Positions 1 through 10,471 are shown, numbered from the stretch's first letter. The stretch is DNA of 64,000 nt from Mantamonas sphyraenae (GCA_026936335.1 JAPMXV010000007.1:62001-126000); one strand, 5' to 3'. Numbers and translations: made by a program. Notes: generated by a model from the sequence alone, not told the origin.

Positions 1-1055
1 ACAATTTGTGGGTTCGTCGCCTTCAGCTTTTGTGGACGCTTTTTGGCCAGCTGATCCTGTGGAAGTACGTCATATTCACAGTATACTCCGTCACGGAATG
101 CGGACGCCAGGGTCTGTTCAACTACATTTCAATCATCGGCAACGCGGTGGTTGCCGTGACCCACCTCACGGGCTTCATTGCGCTCGAGTTCACCGTGACC
201 CAGGAGAGCATCTTTGGCGTGCTGCTGTACGAAAAGAGCGTGGCTGCGCACCAGAAGCTTGTCAACTGGCTTACGGTTGGATCTGCTCTCTTTCTGATCG
301 GCGCCACGTCCTACAGCATCTACTTCCCAGTGGCCAACACCACGACCTCGTACGCCTGCGAGTACGCGTTTTACTCGGGCCGTGCCAGCTGGATCATCTT
401 CAATCTGTGTCCCCTCTTCTTCTTCTTTGGTGCAGTGTGTGTCTATCCTGTTTACGGCTTCATCTTCCTGTACGGCCTGCTGCAAAACACCGTCGAGATG
501 GACAACGAGCTGTTTGAACAGTGGAGCGACAAGCGCAACTGTTTCCGCGAACCCGTGTTTGAAAACTCCCAGCGTTTCCTGAACGAGTTTCGCCTGATGC
601 ACGGCGTGATCCGTTGGCTCAGCCAGGTATTGACCTTGCCGCTGGCCTGGGGCATCTTTGCCCTCGGCTCCATGACCGTCTTCCTCGCCTTTTTCGTCCT
701 CTTTGTCAACGACGGATCGCAAACCACACGTGCTTCCACAGGAACGCTTGCTCTGCTGGACTTTATCCTTGGTTTCTTGCTGGTGTTGGTCCTGGCAACG
801 CCTGCGGCCATCACCAGCAAGCTCCGTCGCGCCCTGACCCTCGTCCGCGCGGGCAAGTATGACCACAGCACGCAAGAGGCACGCTCCCAGTACCTCGTCC
901 TGCAGACAGAGATCGCCAACTTCACTCAAGTCTGTGGCTTCGAAGTTGCCACGGTGACCATCACGCCTGGGATTGTCATCCAGCTCATCCAGCTCCTCAC
1001 CACCATGACCATCTTTCTGGCTACAAACAGTATATCGAGTGGAAGTTCGCTTTGA
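1..1055 (+). CDS. seven-transmembrane protein, gustatory-receptor-like (5' partial)
   Basis: The reading frame is open from the left edge, so the N-terminus is missing; the stop is at 1053-1055. About seven hydrophobic segments are visible, near residues 8-30, 38-62, 84-108, 125-158, 200-232, 244-270 and 316-340 of the visible part. A longer polar loop of about 40 residues (rich in E, D, R and N) sits between segments 4 and 5. The last segment lies almost at the C-terminus, leaving only about 10 residues after it. That layout (seven segments, large loop before segment 5, very short tail) matches the insect gustatory/odorant receptor superfamily and its protist gustatory-receptor-like relatives rather than GPCRs, which usually have longer tails. 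No diagnostic motif was found, so the family call is inference. The integral membrane nature is clear. The UBA1 start codon follows after only 73 bp. Confidence 0.5.
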   Translation, partial: NLWVRRLQLLWTLFGQLILWKYVIFTVYSVTECGRQGLFNYISIIGNAVVAVTHLTGFIALEFTVTQESIFGVLLYEKSVAAHQKLVNWLTVGSALFLIGATSYSIYFPVANTTTSYACEYAFYSGRASWIIFNLCPLFFFFGAVCVYPVYGFIFLYGLLQNTVEMDNELFEQWSDKRNCFREPVFENSQRFLNEFRLMHGVIRWLSQVLTLPLAWGIFALGSMTVFLAFFVLFVNDGSQTTRASTGTLALLDFILGFLLVLVLATPAAITSKLRRALTLVRAGKYDHSTQEARSQYLVLQTEIANFTQVCGFEVATVTITPGIVIQLIQLLTTMTIFLATNSISSGSSL

Positions 1056-1128
1056 AGCAGCGAGGACCGAGAGAGAAGGTGGGCAGGGTGAAGAGACTGC
1101 GTTCGCCCGGCCACCAAAATCAAATCCC

Positions 1129-4100
1129 ATGTCTTCTGACCAACCGCATGAAACAAGCCAAGAGAGCGACGAGGGCTTCTCCCTCGAGCTGCAGGACCGC
1201 ATCTCGCGCCAGCTGGGCACCTTTGGCTTCCAGGCCGTGGGCAAGCTGATGAAGATGCGTGTGCTGATCTCGGGCATGACTGCCTTGGGCGTGGAGACGG
1301 CCAAGAACCTCATCCTGGCCGGCCCCAAGTCTGTGACGGTGCATGACAACACGCTTGCTACCAAAGCAGACCTTGGCGCAAACTACTTCCTGCGTGAGGA
1401 TGACATTGGCACTGCACGAGGCGCAGCTGTCGTCAACCGCCTCGCCGAGCTGAACGACTTTTGCAAGGTCTCCCACCACGACGGCGACCTGTCGACCGAG
1501 TTCTTTCTGGCCAACTTTGACGTTGTTGTCATCACGGAGGTGCAGAACCCGGCCGTGCTGTCTGCCTGGAACGAGGCTTGCCGTGCCGCAGACATCGGCT
1601 TCATTGTCGCAAACTCCTACGGCCTTTCGGGCTTCACCTTTGTCGACTTTGGCGACAACTTCATGACCTTTGACCGCAACGGTGTGCCGCCCCGCCAGTT
1701 TATCGTCACCAACATCACCCAGGTATGTTTCCCATACGCTCTACGCACCCTTGCAGCGTACGCACACCTTTGCGTCGTTGCCCTGCTTTTTGCTTTCCGT
1801 TTGCCCTTTCCCCTCGCTCCACAACCCATGCACACAGCGCTGCGCGTGGCCGCCCGGCATCGTAGTCGCTGCGTGTGCTGGTATGCGTGTAGGATGTGTG
1901 TGTGTGTGTGTGATGTGCGAGTGGGATTGTGCGGTGCAACCATGCACGTGCGGCGCGTGTTTGCCCCGGCCCTCTCTCTTGAGGCGTTTTGACGAATTCT
2001 CGTGTGCCGAGACACAAACCCTCCGCGGTGAGGCACACAGGAGCTGACACGAAGCACACACACACACGGACTCCCACAGGACGAAGAAGGTGTGGTCAGC
2101 GGCGTGGCCGGGTCCATGCATGGCCTCAGCACAGGAGACTACGTCAAGTTCACCGAGGTGGAGGGCATGACCGAACTCAACGATGCTAAACCCATCCGGA
2201 TCACCGCCGAAAACCCGTACGAGTTTACCATTGGAGACACTCGCAACTACAGCGCGTACACGCGTCAGGGCATGGCCACCGAGGTCAAGATGAACACCAA
2301 GCTGCCCTTTGCTTCCTTTGCCGAGTCGCGCGACAACCCGTACGCACAGGGCGGTGAACTGGTGCTCACCGACTTTGGCAAGTTTGGACGTGCCAACGTG
2401 CTCCACATTGCCTACCAGGCGCTGTGGAGCTGGCAGACAGCCAACGGCGACCAGCTGCCGGAAATCAACAACGCCGACCAGACCGCAGAGGTGGTCAAGA
2501 TGGCTCTGGAGCTCAACGAGACCAACAAGAGCGCCGAGGGCTTCTACGTCGACGACATCGAGCAACTGACGCAGTGCACGCGATACGTGGCCATGCACGC
2601 ACGCTGCCAATTTTCCCCGCTTGCCTCCTTCTTTGGCGGCGTGGTGGCCCAGGAGATTGTCAAGTTTACGGGCAAGTACACGCCGATCCGCCAGTGGCTC
2701 TACTTTGACGCCTTTGAGCTGGAGCCCAACACAGTGCCCGACGACGTGGCTCTGGAGAACACGCGCTACGACCATCAGATTGCCGTCTGGGGCAAGAGCT
2801 ACCAAGAACGCCTGAAGAAACTGCGCGTCTTTCTGGTCGGCGCTGGCGCCCTGGGTTGCGAGTATCTGAAGGGCTTTGCCATGATGGGTGTGGGCTGCGG
2901 TCAAGACGGAGGTCACATCGCCGTCACGGACAACGACACCATCGAAGTCTCCAATCTGAACCGCCAGTTTCTGTTCCGCATGCACAACGTGGGCAAGACC
3001 AAGAGCGAGAGCGCAAGCAAGGCGGTGCAGGAGATGAACCCGGAGCTGAACTGCCAGCCGTACACGACCAAGGTGGCGCCGGACACGGAGGACGTGTTCA
3101 ACGACCACTTCTGGATGGGCATCGACCTGGTGCAGAACGCACTGGACAACGTCAAGGCACGCCAGTACGTGGACGGCCGCTGCACCCTGTTTGGCCTGCC
3201 CCTGCTCGAGTCGGGCACCTTGGGCACAAAGGCCAACGCGCAGGTGTGTCTGCCGGGCATCACAGCGTCGTACACCGACAGCGGCAAGGATCCAGAGGAA
3301 GAAAACATCCCGATGTGCACGCTGCGCAACTTTCCCTCCAAGATCGAGCATTGCTGCGAGTGGGCGCGGGCCAACTTTGAGGACCGCTTCGCCGTGGCCT
3401 TCCAGGAGACAAACAACTTTCTGGCGGCGCCGCAGGAGTACGTGGACAAGCTGCTGGCCCTGGGCAACCCTACCATGGCCCGTGAGAAGCTGGAAAAGGT
3501 GGACGAGGTGCTTGCCAACCAGCGCAACATGAGCCTGGAGACGTGCGTGGAACTTGCGGTGCACTCGTACCTCAGCAACTACCGCGATCGCATCCTGCAA
3601 CTGACCCACCTGTTCCCCAAGGACGCCGTGGACAAGAAGACTGGCGATCTCTTCTGGTCGGGCGACAAGCGCTTCCCGGACGCCCTGGAGGTGAACGTGG
3701 AGGACGAGACTACACTGGACTATCTCATTGCGGCAGCCAACCTGTACGCACACAGCTATCGCCTGGAAGTGCCCGAGGACCAGAAGCGCGACCGCGACCT
3801 GTTTGCCAAGCTGGTGAGCAAGGTGGACATCCCGGAGTTCAAGCCCAAGACCAACGTGCGCGTGCAGACAAACCCGGAGGACGAAACGGAGGAGGGCGCA
3901 GAGGACGACGAGGAAGAGCGCAACAAGTTGGCGGCCAAGGTGCTGCAGTACAACCTGGACGAGGTGGGCGATCTGGACCCGGCGGACTTTGAGAAGGACG
4001 ACGACAGCAACTTCCACATCGACTTTATCAGCGCGTGCAGCAACCTGCGTGCACGCTGCTACCGCCTTCAGGAGGTGACGCGCCATCGTACCAAGATGAT

Positions 4101-4662
4101 TGCAGGCAAGATCATCCCTGCTGTGGCAACGACAACTGCAATGATCGCCGGTGTGACGCTGCTGGAGTTTTACAAGGTGTTTGCGACGCTGCCCATGGAG
4201 GCGTTCAAGAACACGTACGTGGACCTGGGCACGTCGACCTTCCAGATGTACGAGCCGAACGGGCCAACCAAGGCCCAGCCTGGGTACGACGTGATCGAGA
4301 TGTGCGAGGTCAAGTGCGTGCCCGACGGCTTTACAAACTGGGACCACGTGGACGTGGTGGCAGACCACTCGCTGACGCTGGGCGAGTTCAAGCAGGCATT
4401 TGCAGATGCCACTGGAGGCCTGACGCTGACCTCGCTGCTTGCAGCCAACGCCACGGAGGGCCAGGGCAAGTTCCTGTACGACGAGTACGGCACCAACGCG
4501 TCGGATGACACCGACCTGCTGAGCCTGTACGAGCAGTATTATGGCCCCGTGGACAAGGCGAACAAGCTCTTTCTGCTGCTGGACAACGGCTGCACCAACG
4601 CCGACGACGAGCCGTGCAAGACGCCCTTTGTGCGCTACTTTTTCCAGGGCAAGCCCGAGTGA
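1129..4662 (+). CDS. UBA1: ubiquitin-activating enzyme E1
   Basis: Two exons, 1129-1722 and 2080-4662, joined in phase 0 (donor GTATGT, acceptor CCCACAG), give 1,058 residues, the normal length for UBA1. The enzyme adenylates the ubiquitin C-terminus with ATP and passes it to its own cysteine and then to E2s. The inactive adenylation repeat is at about residues 20-190. The active one holds the nucleotide-binding segment VGAGALGCEYLKG near residue 450, followed by the DNDTIEVSNLNRQFLF motif. The catalytic cysteine is C611 in PMCTLRNFP, and the ubiquitin-fold domain occupies the last ~130 residues. Length and motif set point to UBA1 itself rather than UBA6/UBA7 or a SUMO E1 half. The 357-bp intron contains TG/CA runs and nothing else recognisable. 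The gene converges with the next one, their stops being 36 bp apart. Confidence 0.97.
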
Positions 4663-4698
4663 GAGAGGCGGAATGAAGTTGATGGACTGTTGTTTCGT

Positions 4699-6921
4699 CT
4701 ACGACAGCACCTTGAGGTAGCGTGCCATCCAGTAGGGCATGAGGAAGGCGCCCGGGTCTGTTTCAGACATGCCGGAACCGCAATCGATGGAAAACGGGTC
4801 GCCGTTCCAGCGGTACATGCAGATCTCGTCATAGGGAAGCAGCTGACGGATGGTAGAGCCTCCAGAGCGGTCGGGCTCGGGTCGCCAGACAATGTCGAGG
4901 CGATGGGAGTTGTGCACGGGCCAGTCGATGAGCTCGAGAGGGTACTGGCGCAGGGTGTCGAGACCACGCTGCATCTGCACGTCCTTGGCTCCGCTCATGC
5001 TGTAGATGAGATCCCAGAGCGGGCTTGCGACTTCGCTGCTGATGCGCCACTGGCGCTCGAGACCCAGCATCATCTCGGGCCAGGCTGTGCGCGATCCTGT
5101 CCACAGGTAGAGAAAGAAAGGGAGCATGGTGAGTTCGTCGTCGCTGTAGTTGTCGTCGTTGGGGATTTGGATCTTGCAGTTGATGACGTTTGTGGCGTAG
5201 CCGTGCTTGTCACGCAGCAAGGCGCTGGCGTCGCTGAACGTGCTGTCGTTGCCGCTCAGCGCATACGCAGACTCGAGAAAGGCCAGGATCTGCAGTGAGT
5301 TGACGCCACGTTCGTCAAAGTACTTGTAGTCGTCGTTGAGGAGGTTCGGGGCCCAGATGCCCCACGTTGTGTGGTGGCCCTCCTTGCCGACAAAGTTGAA
5401 TCCGTTCTCCACAATGTGCCGGGCCTTGTCCACGCTCATGGCAGCCACGGTTTGCTTCTCTTCTTGCGTGTCTGCGAGGAGGTCGTACGCCACGTGGTAT
5501 GCTTGCATGTGGCCGGTGACCTCGTCGGACGACGTGTCGCCCTTCCACTTCCAGCCCTCGTAGCCTGCCACCGTAGCATTCCACCACAACCCACCGTTCC
5601 CTGTGGACTCTCCCGGGCGCACCATGGAGCGTGCGTTGTAGCCCTTGATTCCTGTGATGGTGTTGAGGTTCTGCAGGGCCTTGAGGTGATGCCATCCTTT
5701 GGCCTTGGCGTCAGCGTCGCCCGTCACGGCGTACTTGAAGCCAAAGGCAGAGACCGTGAGCGACGTCCACAGTCCATCGTTGTCGTTGGTCTCCTCCACA
5801 TACGAGCTACGGTCGCCAAAGCGCGACAGGGCGCACGTCGATGTGAAGCCCAACCGGTCGTGCTGCGGAACAATGAGCGACTCGTAATGGGCAGCCTTTT
5901 GTGCCAGGGTCCATCGCTGGACATCAATCACAGCCAACCCGGCGTCGGTGACGGCCCAGGCTGTGGGCAAGCCGTCCTCGTACCACACGTGCAGGTCCAG
6001 CACAGCCTGGCCCGGGTGCCAACGAGGGCCGTAGTAATACGACCACACACGGCCCGAGGAGGAGTGACGATCGTAGCGCACGATGCCCTTGGAGGTGCCC
6101 ATCCAGACCTGGGTGCCAGCTGCATCCATGCAGGATGTGGTGTTGAACGGCAGACCCTGCATGCCGCCAATGCGACCCAGGGTCATGTTGGGATACTGCA
6201 TGTTGAGTGCAGGCAGCGTGCCGATCCACACAATGTCGTCGTCGTCGGTCTGGGCAAACGAGGTCACTGTGGCGTCCACGTTGCCCGTCACCCACTCGAA
6301 TCGCCACCCGTGGGCATCTGTGCGTCGCCAATACTTTGTTTCTGTGCCAACCACGAGTGCACGCGAAGAGGCAAGCACCGCAGACACTGGTTCCTGGCCC
6401 AGCGCCGCCTCGTGTTGCAGGCCGTCGTGCGCGTTCCACCAAAACAGGCCGTGCGGCGTGCCTACAAACGCATGCTCCTCTTTGGACGCCCATGCGGCGC
6501 AGGTGATGTGTGACAACGGTGTGGCAAACGCATGCGTGGTGCATGCGGTGTGCACAGACGCGCACACGTGCAGGGCGTGCGTGTCCAACAACACAAATTC
6601 CTGGCCGTCGTCGCCGCCGCGCAGCAGCAGTGTCTCTGCGCCCACAGACACGCCCAGTGCGGTGTCCACCCGTTCGTACTTGCTGTCGCCCAGGCCTTGC
6701 ATCAGCCACACGCTGTCGTTGGTCAGCAGCAGTGCCGAAGCCCTGCCCAGAGGCAGTGCCGTGCGCACATTGCCCACCGCAAGCTCGGGCCACTGACCCA
6801 CAGGCGCTTCGCCTTTGAACGTGTACCGAAAAGCCACCGGCTGTTCGTAGGGCGCATCCTGCAGCGCCATGGCACCACAGGCCACCAGTGCAAGGGTGAT
6901 CACGATTAGGAGCACACGCAT
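4699..6921 (-). CDS. secreted protein: N-terminal beta-propeller-like half, C-terminal (alpha/alpha)-barrel-like half
   Basis: Single exon of 740 residues. The start chosen is the ATG at 6921, because it opens a clear signal peptide (MRVLLIVITLALVACGAMA); the frame remains open upstream but without a better start. Residues about 30-350 contain repeated short beta-rich units with W/G motifs (VWIGT, VWMGTSKGI), like the ligand-binding sensor propellers of two-component proteins. Residues about 400-740 resemble a bacterial-type helical barrel with blocks NDNDGLW, GDTSSDE, TTWGIWAPN and ERGVNSLQILAFLE. I recall this second block from secreted bacterial propeller proteins, but I know no demonstrated activity. 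Polysaccharide binding or cleavage outside the cell is a guess. It has no intron, unlike most neighbours, and shares a 52-bp spacer with the divergently oriented SUMO gene. Confidence 0.7.
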   Translation of the reverse strand: MRVLLIVITLALVACGAMALQDAPYEQPVAFRYTFKGEAPVGQWPELAVGNVRTALPLGRASALLLTNDSVWLMQGLGDSKYERVDTALGVSVGAETLLLRGGDDGQEFVLLDTHALHVCASVHTACTTHAFATPLSHITCAAWASKEEHAFVGTPHGLFWWNAHDGLQHEAALGQEPVSAVLASSRALVVGTETKYWRRTDAHGWRFEWVTGNVDATVTSFAQTDDDDIVWIGTLPALNMQYPNMTLGRIGGMQGLPFNTTSCMDAAGTQVWMGTSKGIVRYDRHSSSGRVWSYYYGPRWHPGQAVLDLHVWYEDGLPTAWAVTDAGLAVIDVQRWTLAQKAAHYESLIVPQHDRLGFTSTCALSRFGDRSSYVEETNDNDGLWTSLTVSAFGFKYAVTGDADAKAKGWHHLKALQNLNTITGIKGYNARSMVRPGESTGNGGLWWNATVAGYEGWKWKGDTSSDEVTGHMQAYHVAYDLLADTQEEKQTVAAMSVDKARHIVENGFNFVGKEGHHTTWGIWAPNLLNDDYKYFDERGVNSLQILAFLESAYALSGNDSTFSDASALLRDKHGYATNVINCKIQIPNDDNYSDDELTMLPFFLYLWTGSRTAWPEMMLGLERQWRISSEVASPLWDLIYSMSGAKDVQMQRGLDTLRQYPLELIDWPVHNSHRLDIVWRPEPDRSGGSTIRQLLPYDEICMYRWNGDPFSIDCGSGMSETDPGAFLMPYWMARYLKVLS

Positions 6922-6973
6922 GGGCGGAAAAGAGTTGGTCTGGTCGACGCGCGATGCAAACCACGCATTCCTC

Positions 6974-7649
6974 ATGTCCGAGACAGATAAGAAGTCAGAG
7001 CAGTCGACCAACCAAATCATCATCCAGCTTTCAGAACAGGTGGGTGTGGGGAACGTGGGGGAGCGGGCGTGGACGTAGCGCACAGGAGTGCGCATGAGGG
7101 GGAGTGATCTCACACACGGACACGGACACTGACACACACACACACACGCGCGGGCACACCCACGGATGCATTGCTCACTGGACACACGCTGCACGCAGAA
7201 TGGCGTGTCGACAAACTTCAAGGTGAAGCACACGACGCCGTTCAGCAAAATCATCAAGTCGTGGAAGAAGCAGGCCGGCGCCACTGAGCTCAACTACGAG
7301 TTTCTGTTTGACGGCGAGAAGATCCAGGACCAGGACACGCCGGAATCGGTGAGTGGGGAGACATGGGGTGGGAACGTGAAGGGAGAGCGGACACACAGCT
7401 GCCGTCGGCGGTCGCAGGCGCACTGAAGGCAGGAGACAGAGTTCCCGAGACACGGGCGGTGGCTGGTCGCTGACACCTGCATCTCCGACACACCGTCCCT
7501 GCGCCTGGAATCTCGTACACCCGGGATGTTCACATGGCATTGCACATATGCACACGACACATGCGCCGATTCCGTTTCGATTGCAGCTGGGTATGGAGGA
7601 TCACGACTCGGTGGATGTGATCCTGAAGCAGCGTGGCGGCGCGTTTTGA
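6974..7649 (+). CDS. SUMO: small ubiquitin-like modifier
   Basis: Three exons, 6974-7039, 7199-7348 and 7587-7649, all in phase 0, encode 92 residues. Exon 1 gives the acidic/polar N-terminal tail, exon 2 most of the beta-grasp fold (NFKVKHTTPFSKIIKSW, FLFDGEKI) and exon 3 the end VDVILKQRGGAF. The diglycine at 89-90 is followed by only two residues (AF), which a SUMO protease would remove before conjugation. It differs from ubiquitin by the N-terminal extension, the DGEKI block and the QRGG end. SUMO is attached to lysines by its own E1/E2 pair, mostly on nuclear proteins. The introns (159 and 238 bp) carry CA repeats. It is head-to-head with the secreted-protein gene across 52 bp. Confidence 0.95.
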
Positions 7650-7782
7650 GGTTTGAGGTTTGTGAGGACACGAATACACATTGGCAAATTGCACGGTTCC
7701 TTAGGCATGGACACAGCTTCACACACACTGCATGCAACACGCGCGTGGTTGTCGCTTCCAGGTCAGCCAACCGAAACCCCCA

Positions 7783-8532
7783 ATGGCAGACGAGCAGCAG
7801 GCCAAAGTGATGGAACTGGCTCGCCAGTACAAGGATGAAATGGCGCCTGTGCTGCAGCCTGTGATTGTGCCGCGCGGGTGCTTGGTACAGGAGCTGACAG
7901 AGGTGTGCCGGACCGAAGAGCAGCTGGATGCGCTGCAGTACGCTTTGCCCGAGCTGTACGAAGAGTGGATCAAGGATGGGACGCCTTGCTGCACATTGTG
8001 TGGCACAGAAGTGGACTTGGATGCACCCGAGGGTGATTCGGACAGCGAAGAGGACGTGATGGACAAGGAAGAGGCCGAGGAAGATCCAGTGCTGGACGCA
8101 TTCGCCATGACCTGGTGGCCGGACTTTAAAACGCAAAAGTACAGCTTGAGCGGCGCCTACTTTACATGTTCGATGTGCCGCAACCTTTTGGACACGGAGG
8201 GGATGCTGCAGGTGTTTCTGGACACGACGCAGGAGGTTGTGCCGGGCCTGGACTACCTGCTGCTGCACTTTGCCCGCGTCAACTCGCTGCTGCCGGAGGA
8301 CACTTCGTCGATGCAGCTGCAGGACACCATCTACATCGGCAACCAGGCCGAGGTGCTCCAAAGTGTACAGCAGGCCTACAACACGGCCTACACGCTGAAG
8401 ATCTTGGCCAGCAATGCGGGTCCCTGGACTCTCTGTGACCACAAGGGCAAGCCCTTTTCCAAACGCACTGACATGGCGGCTCTTCTCGATGAGACTCTGG
8501 GTGCACGCATCCGGGACGCGGCAGGTGGACAT

Positions 8533-8563
<31 letters not shown>

Positions 8564-8688
8564 AGGGCAGCAAGGGCAGCGGGAAGAAGAACAAGGGAAA
8601 CAAGAAGAAGCAGGGAGGCAACGAAAGCAGTGGCAAGAAGAGTGGAGGCAAGAAGAGCAAAAGGAGGAAGAGTGTCGATGCGGCATGA
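7783..8688 (+). CDS. uncharacterised protein with two CxxC pairs and a lysine-rich tail
   Basis: Single exon, 301 residues, starting at the ATG at 7783 (MADEQQ). I do not recognise the family. Visible features are a helical N-terminal third, a CTLC pair near residue 70, an acidic stretch (DSDSEEDVMDKEEAEED, about residues 85-102), and a second CSMC pair near residue 130. After a helical region comes a low-complexity tail from about residue 249 with eight serines and many K/G/S, ending in KKSKRRKS, which looks like a nuclear localisation signal. The two cysteine pairs, about 60 residues apart with an acidic insert between, could form one zinc site. It lies 133 bp after SUMO on the same strand and converges on TFIIS with stops 33 bp apart. 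A nuclear or nucleolar role is a guess from the tail. Confidence 0.6.
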
Positions 8689-8721
8689 GACCAATTTGCA
8701 TGAAGCGAACGCATTCCCTCG

Positions 8722-9806
8722 TCAGAACTTCCAAGTATTCTTGCACGTGCGGCAGGAGGCAAACGTGGTCATGGGCTCATCAGCACTCCTCGTCTGCATC
8801 TGAATGTAGCGTGTCTTCCAGCTCTTGCACTTGGGACACTTGATGGTGCCGTCCGCATCAGCATCGGCGTCGTTTTCGTTTTCCCAGTCGATGGCAGAGC
8901 GCGACATCTCCAGCATCTTGTCTGCAATCTTTTTGCGTTCCTCATTCTTCTCCTTGCTGGCCATCTCCTGCGGCGTCATACGCACAAGCTCGTCGCCGCT
9001 GAGCACGCCCAGAAGCACGTTGCGGTTCAGATCGGGATTCTTGCTGTCGTTGAAGTTGAACTTGAGCGACGCATACTTTTGCGTGTACTCGTTGCTGTCT
9101 GCTCCCAGCAGTGTGTTCATACTGTCTTCGATGCTCACCGCCACATCAAACGGTTCCCGATCGCCTTGCTTTTCTCCCAGCGCCTTGGTCAGACCTTTGA
9201 TCACTACCTCTCTCTTCTTATGTCCCTTGGCTGCGCCCATGTCTCCCATCTTCACCTCCACAGAGGCGGATTTCTGCGGTGTGACTTGTTGACTGCTGCT
9301 GCTGCTGCTGTTCGACTTGGGGCTGGCTTCCGTTTGCTGAACAGACACCATTTGCTTCAGGTATGCAACCAAATGCTGTGCCTGTGTCTTGACGCCTTCG
9401 TCCTGCATCTTGCGCAGCGAGTTGACCACTTTGCCCACTCCGGTTTCCTGTGTGTGTGCCACAGCACCTGTCGTGTCAGCGACGCCCGTCCTGACGCATG
9501 CCTCACCTCGCCTCTCCTACACGTTTCCCGCGCACCCATACCTTCATCACCCGCACTGTAATGCTCTGCTTCTCCAGTTGCTTCATGATGTCCACCATTC
9601 GCTCTGTGTTCTGCTCTCCATCGATGTGCGACGCGTGTCAGCAGAGCAGCGCACGTTTGGGCCGACGGCTCGTCGCCGCAGTCCCTCTTTGCTACGAGCC
9701 ACACACTCAAGCCCACACTCACCGGCGAATCCGAGTCCTTCTCCTTCTTCAGATCCCGCGTCATCATCGCCACCTCGCGCAGCACAGACTCCTCGTTTGT
9801 TGACAT
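8722..9806 (-). CDS. TFIIS: transcription elongation factor TFIIS
   Basis: Three exons on the minus strand, 9806-9723, 9613-9542 and 9447-8722, all phase 0, total 293 residues, close to the family norm of about 300. It rescues backtracked RNA polymerase II by stimulating transcript cleavage. The N-terminal LW/TFIIS-N bundle is split over all three exons (KQLEKQSITVRVM, TGVGKVVNSLRK). A serine-rich linker follows, then the central polymerase-binding domain around residues 125-240 and the C-terminal zinc ribbon with CPKC and CRTC pairs. The ribbon loop keeps the acidic Asp-Glu dipeptide in RSADEP that completes the polymerase active site, so the protein should be functional. The second donor (GTATGG) is one of the few here that breaks the GTNNGT pattern. 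It is divergent from the Ras-like gene with a 50-bp shared spacer. Confidence 0.95.
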
Positions 9807-9856
9807 TCTTCCCGTGGCCTGCTGGGCGCTCGCACGCGCTCACCCAGAGCAATGCG

Positions 9857-10444
9857 ATGAGCACAACGCAGTCAGACAAACGCATCACCGTAGTTGTGTT
9901 TGGGGAATTGGGTGTGGGCAAGTCAACCCTCGTCAACATGTGGTGGAAGGGAGAGTTTGAAATCGAATACGTCGGAACAATTGAGGAGCTCCCAGAGAAG
10001 TGGATGGAGTTGGACAACATCCTCTACAAGGTGGAGGCCATCGACGTGGGCGATCAAGAGGAATTCACCGCCATGAGAGACCACATGATCCGCCAAGCGG
10101 ACGCGTTGATGCTCACGTTTGACTCGACGTCACAGGAGAGCGTGCGCACCCTGGACATCAACCGCAACCAGTGTGAAAGACATCACGAGACACAGGTGAA
10201 CAATCTGCCTGTCGTCATTGTCGAAACCAAAACGGATCTGGACCGTGTGGTCGACGAAGCCGAAGGCAGCAACCGTTCCCTGGCCTGGGGAGCTCCGCTG
10301 ATCCGCACGAGCAGCAAGTCGGACGACAATGTCCAACTGGCGTTTGAAACGGCCGTGAGACGGGCCTTGGAACACAGCGGTGACTCGGAGGAGGAGGGGA
10401 AGAAGGTGGGGCCACGGAGGAAAGAGATCTGCGCGATTTCATGA
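9857..10444 (+). CDS. divergent Ras-like small GTPase with CaaX box
   Basis: Single exon, 195 residues. The start at 9857 is chosen because it puts the P-loop GELGVGKS at residues 16-23 as in Ras. The switch I threonine is kept (YVGTIEE, T41). Switch II reads DVGDQEE at 63-69 rather than the canonical DTAGQEE, so the residue equivalent to Ras Gly60 is aspartate. G4 is TKTD instead of NKxD, and G5 is SSK. The protein ends in a basic stretch and CAIS, a valid CaaX motif predicting farnesylation and membrane attachment. With altered G3 and G4 motifs its nucleotide affinity or hydrolysis may be unusual. Subfamily (Ras or other) cannot be assigned. The last codons overlap a 26-bp tandem duplication described separately. 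Confidence 0.85.
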   Translation: MSTTQSDKRITVVVFGELGVGKSTLVNMWWKGEFEIEYVGTIEELPEKWMELDNILYKVEAIDVGDQEEFTAMRDHMIRQADALMLTFDSTSQESVRTLDINRNQCERHHETQVNNLPVVIVETKTDLDRVVDEAEGSNRSLAWGAPLIRTSSKSDDNVQLAFETAVRRALEHSGDSEEEGKKVGPRRKEICAIS

Positions 10445-10471
10445 CGAAAGAGATCTGCGCGATTTCATGAC
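10420..10471. repeat. 26-bp tandem duplication over the CaaX codons and stop
   Basis: Two exact 26-bp copies in tandem, 10420-10445 and 10446-10471. The first copy encodes the last seven residues of the Ras-like protein plus its stop codon; the second lies in the 3' untranslated region. The exact identity implies a recent duplication. Confidence 0.95.

Noticed and set aside
1741-4368. 875-codon open frame antisense to UBA1
   Set aside because: Shadow of a GC-rich coding sequence; the peptide is rich in H, V, L, R and Q with no domain, while the sense frame is an unmistakable E1.
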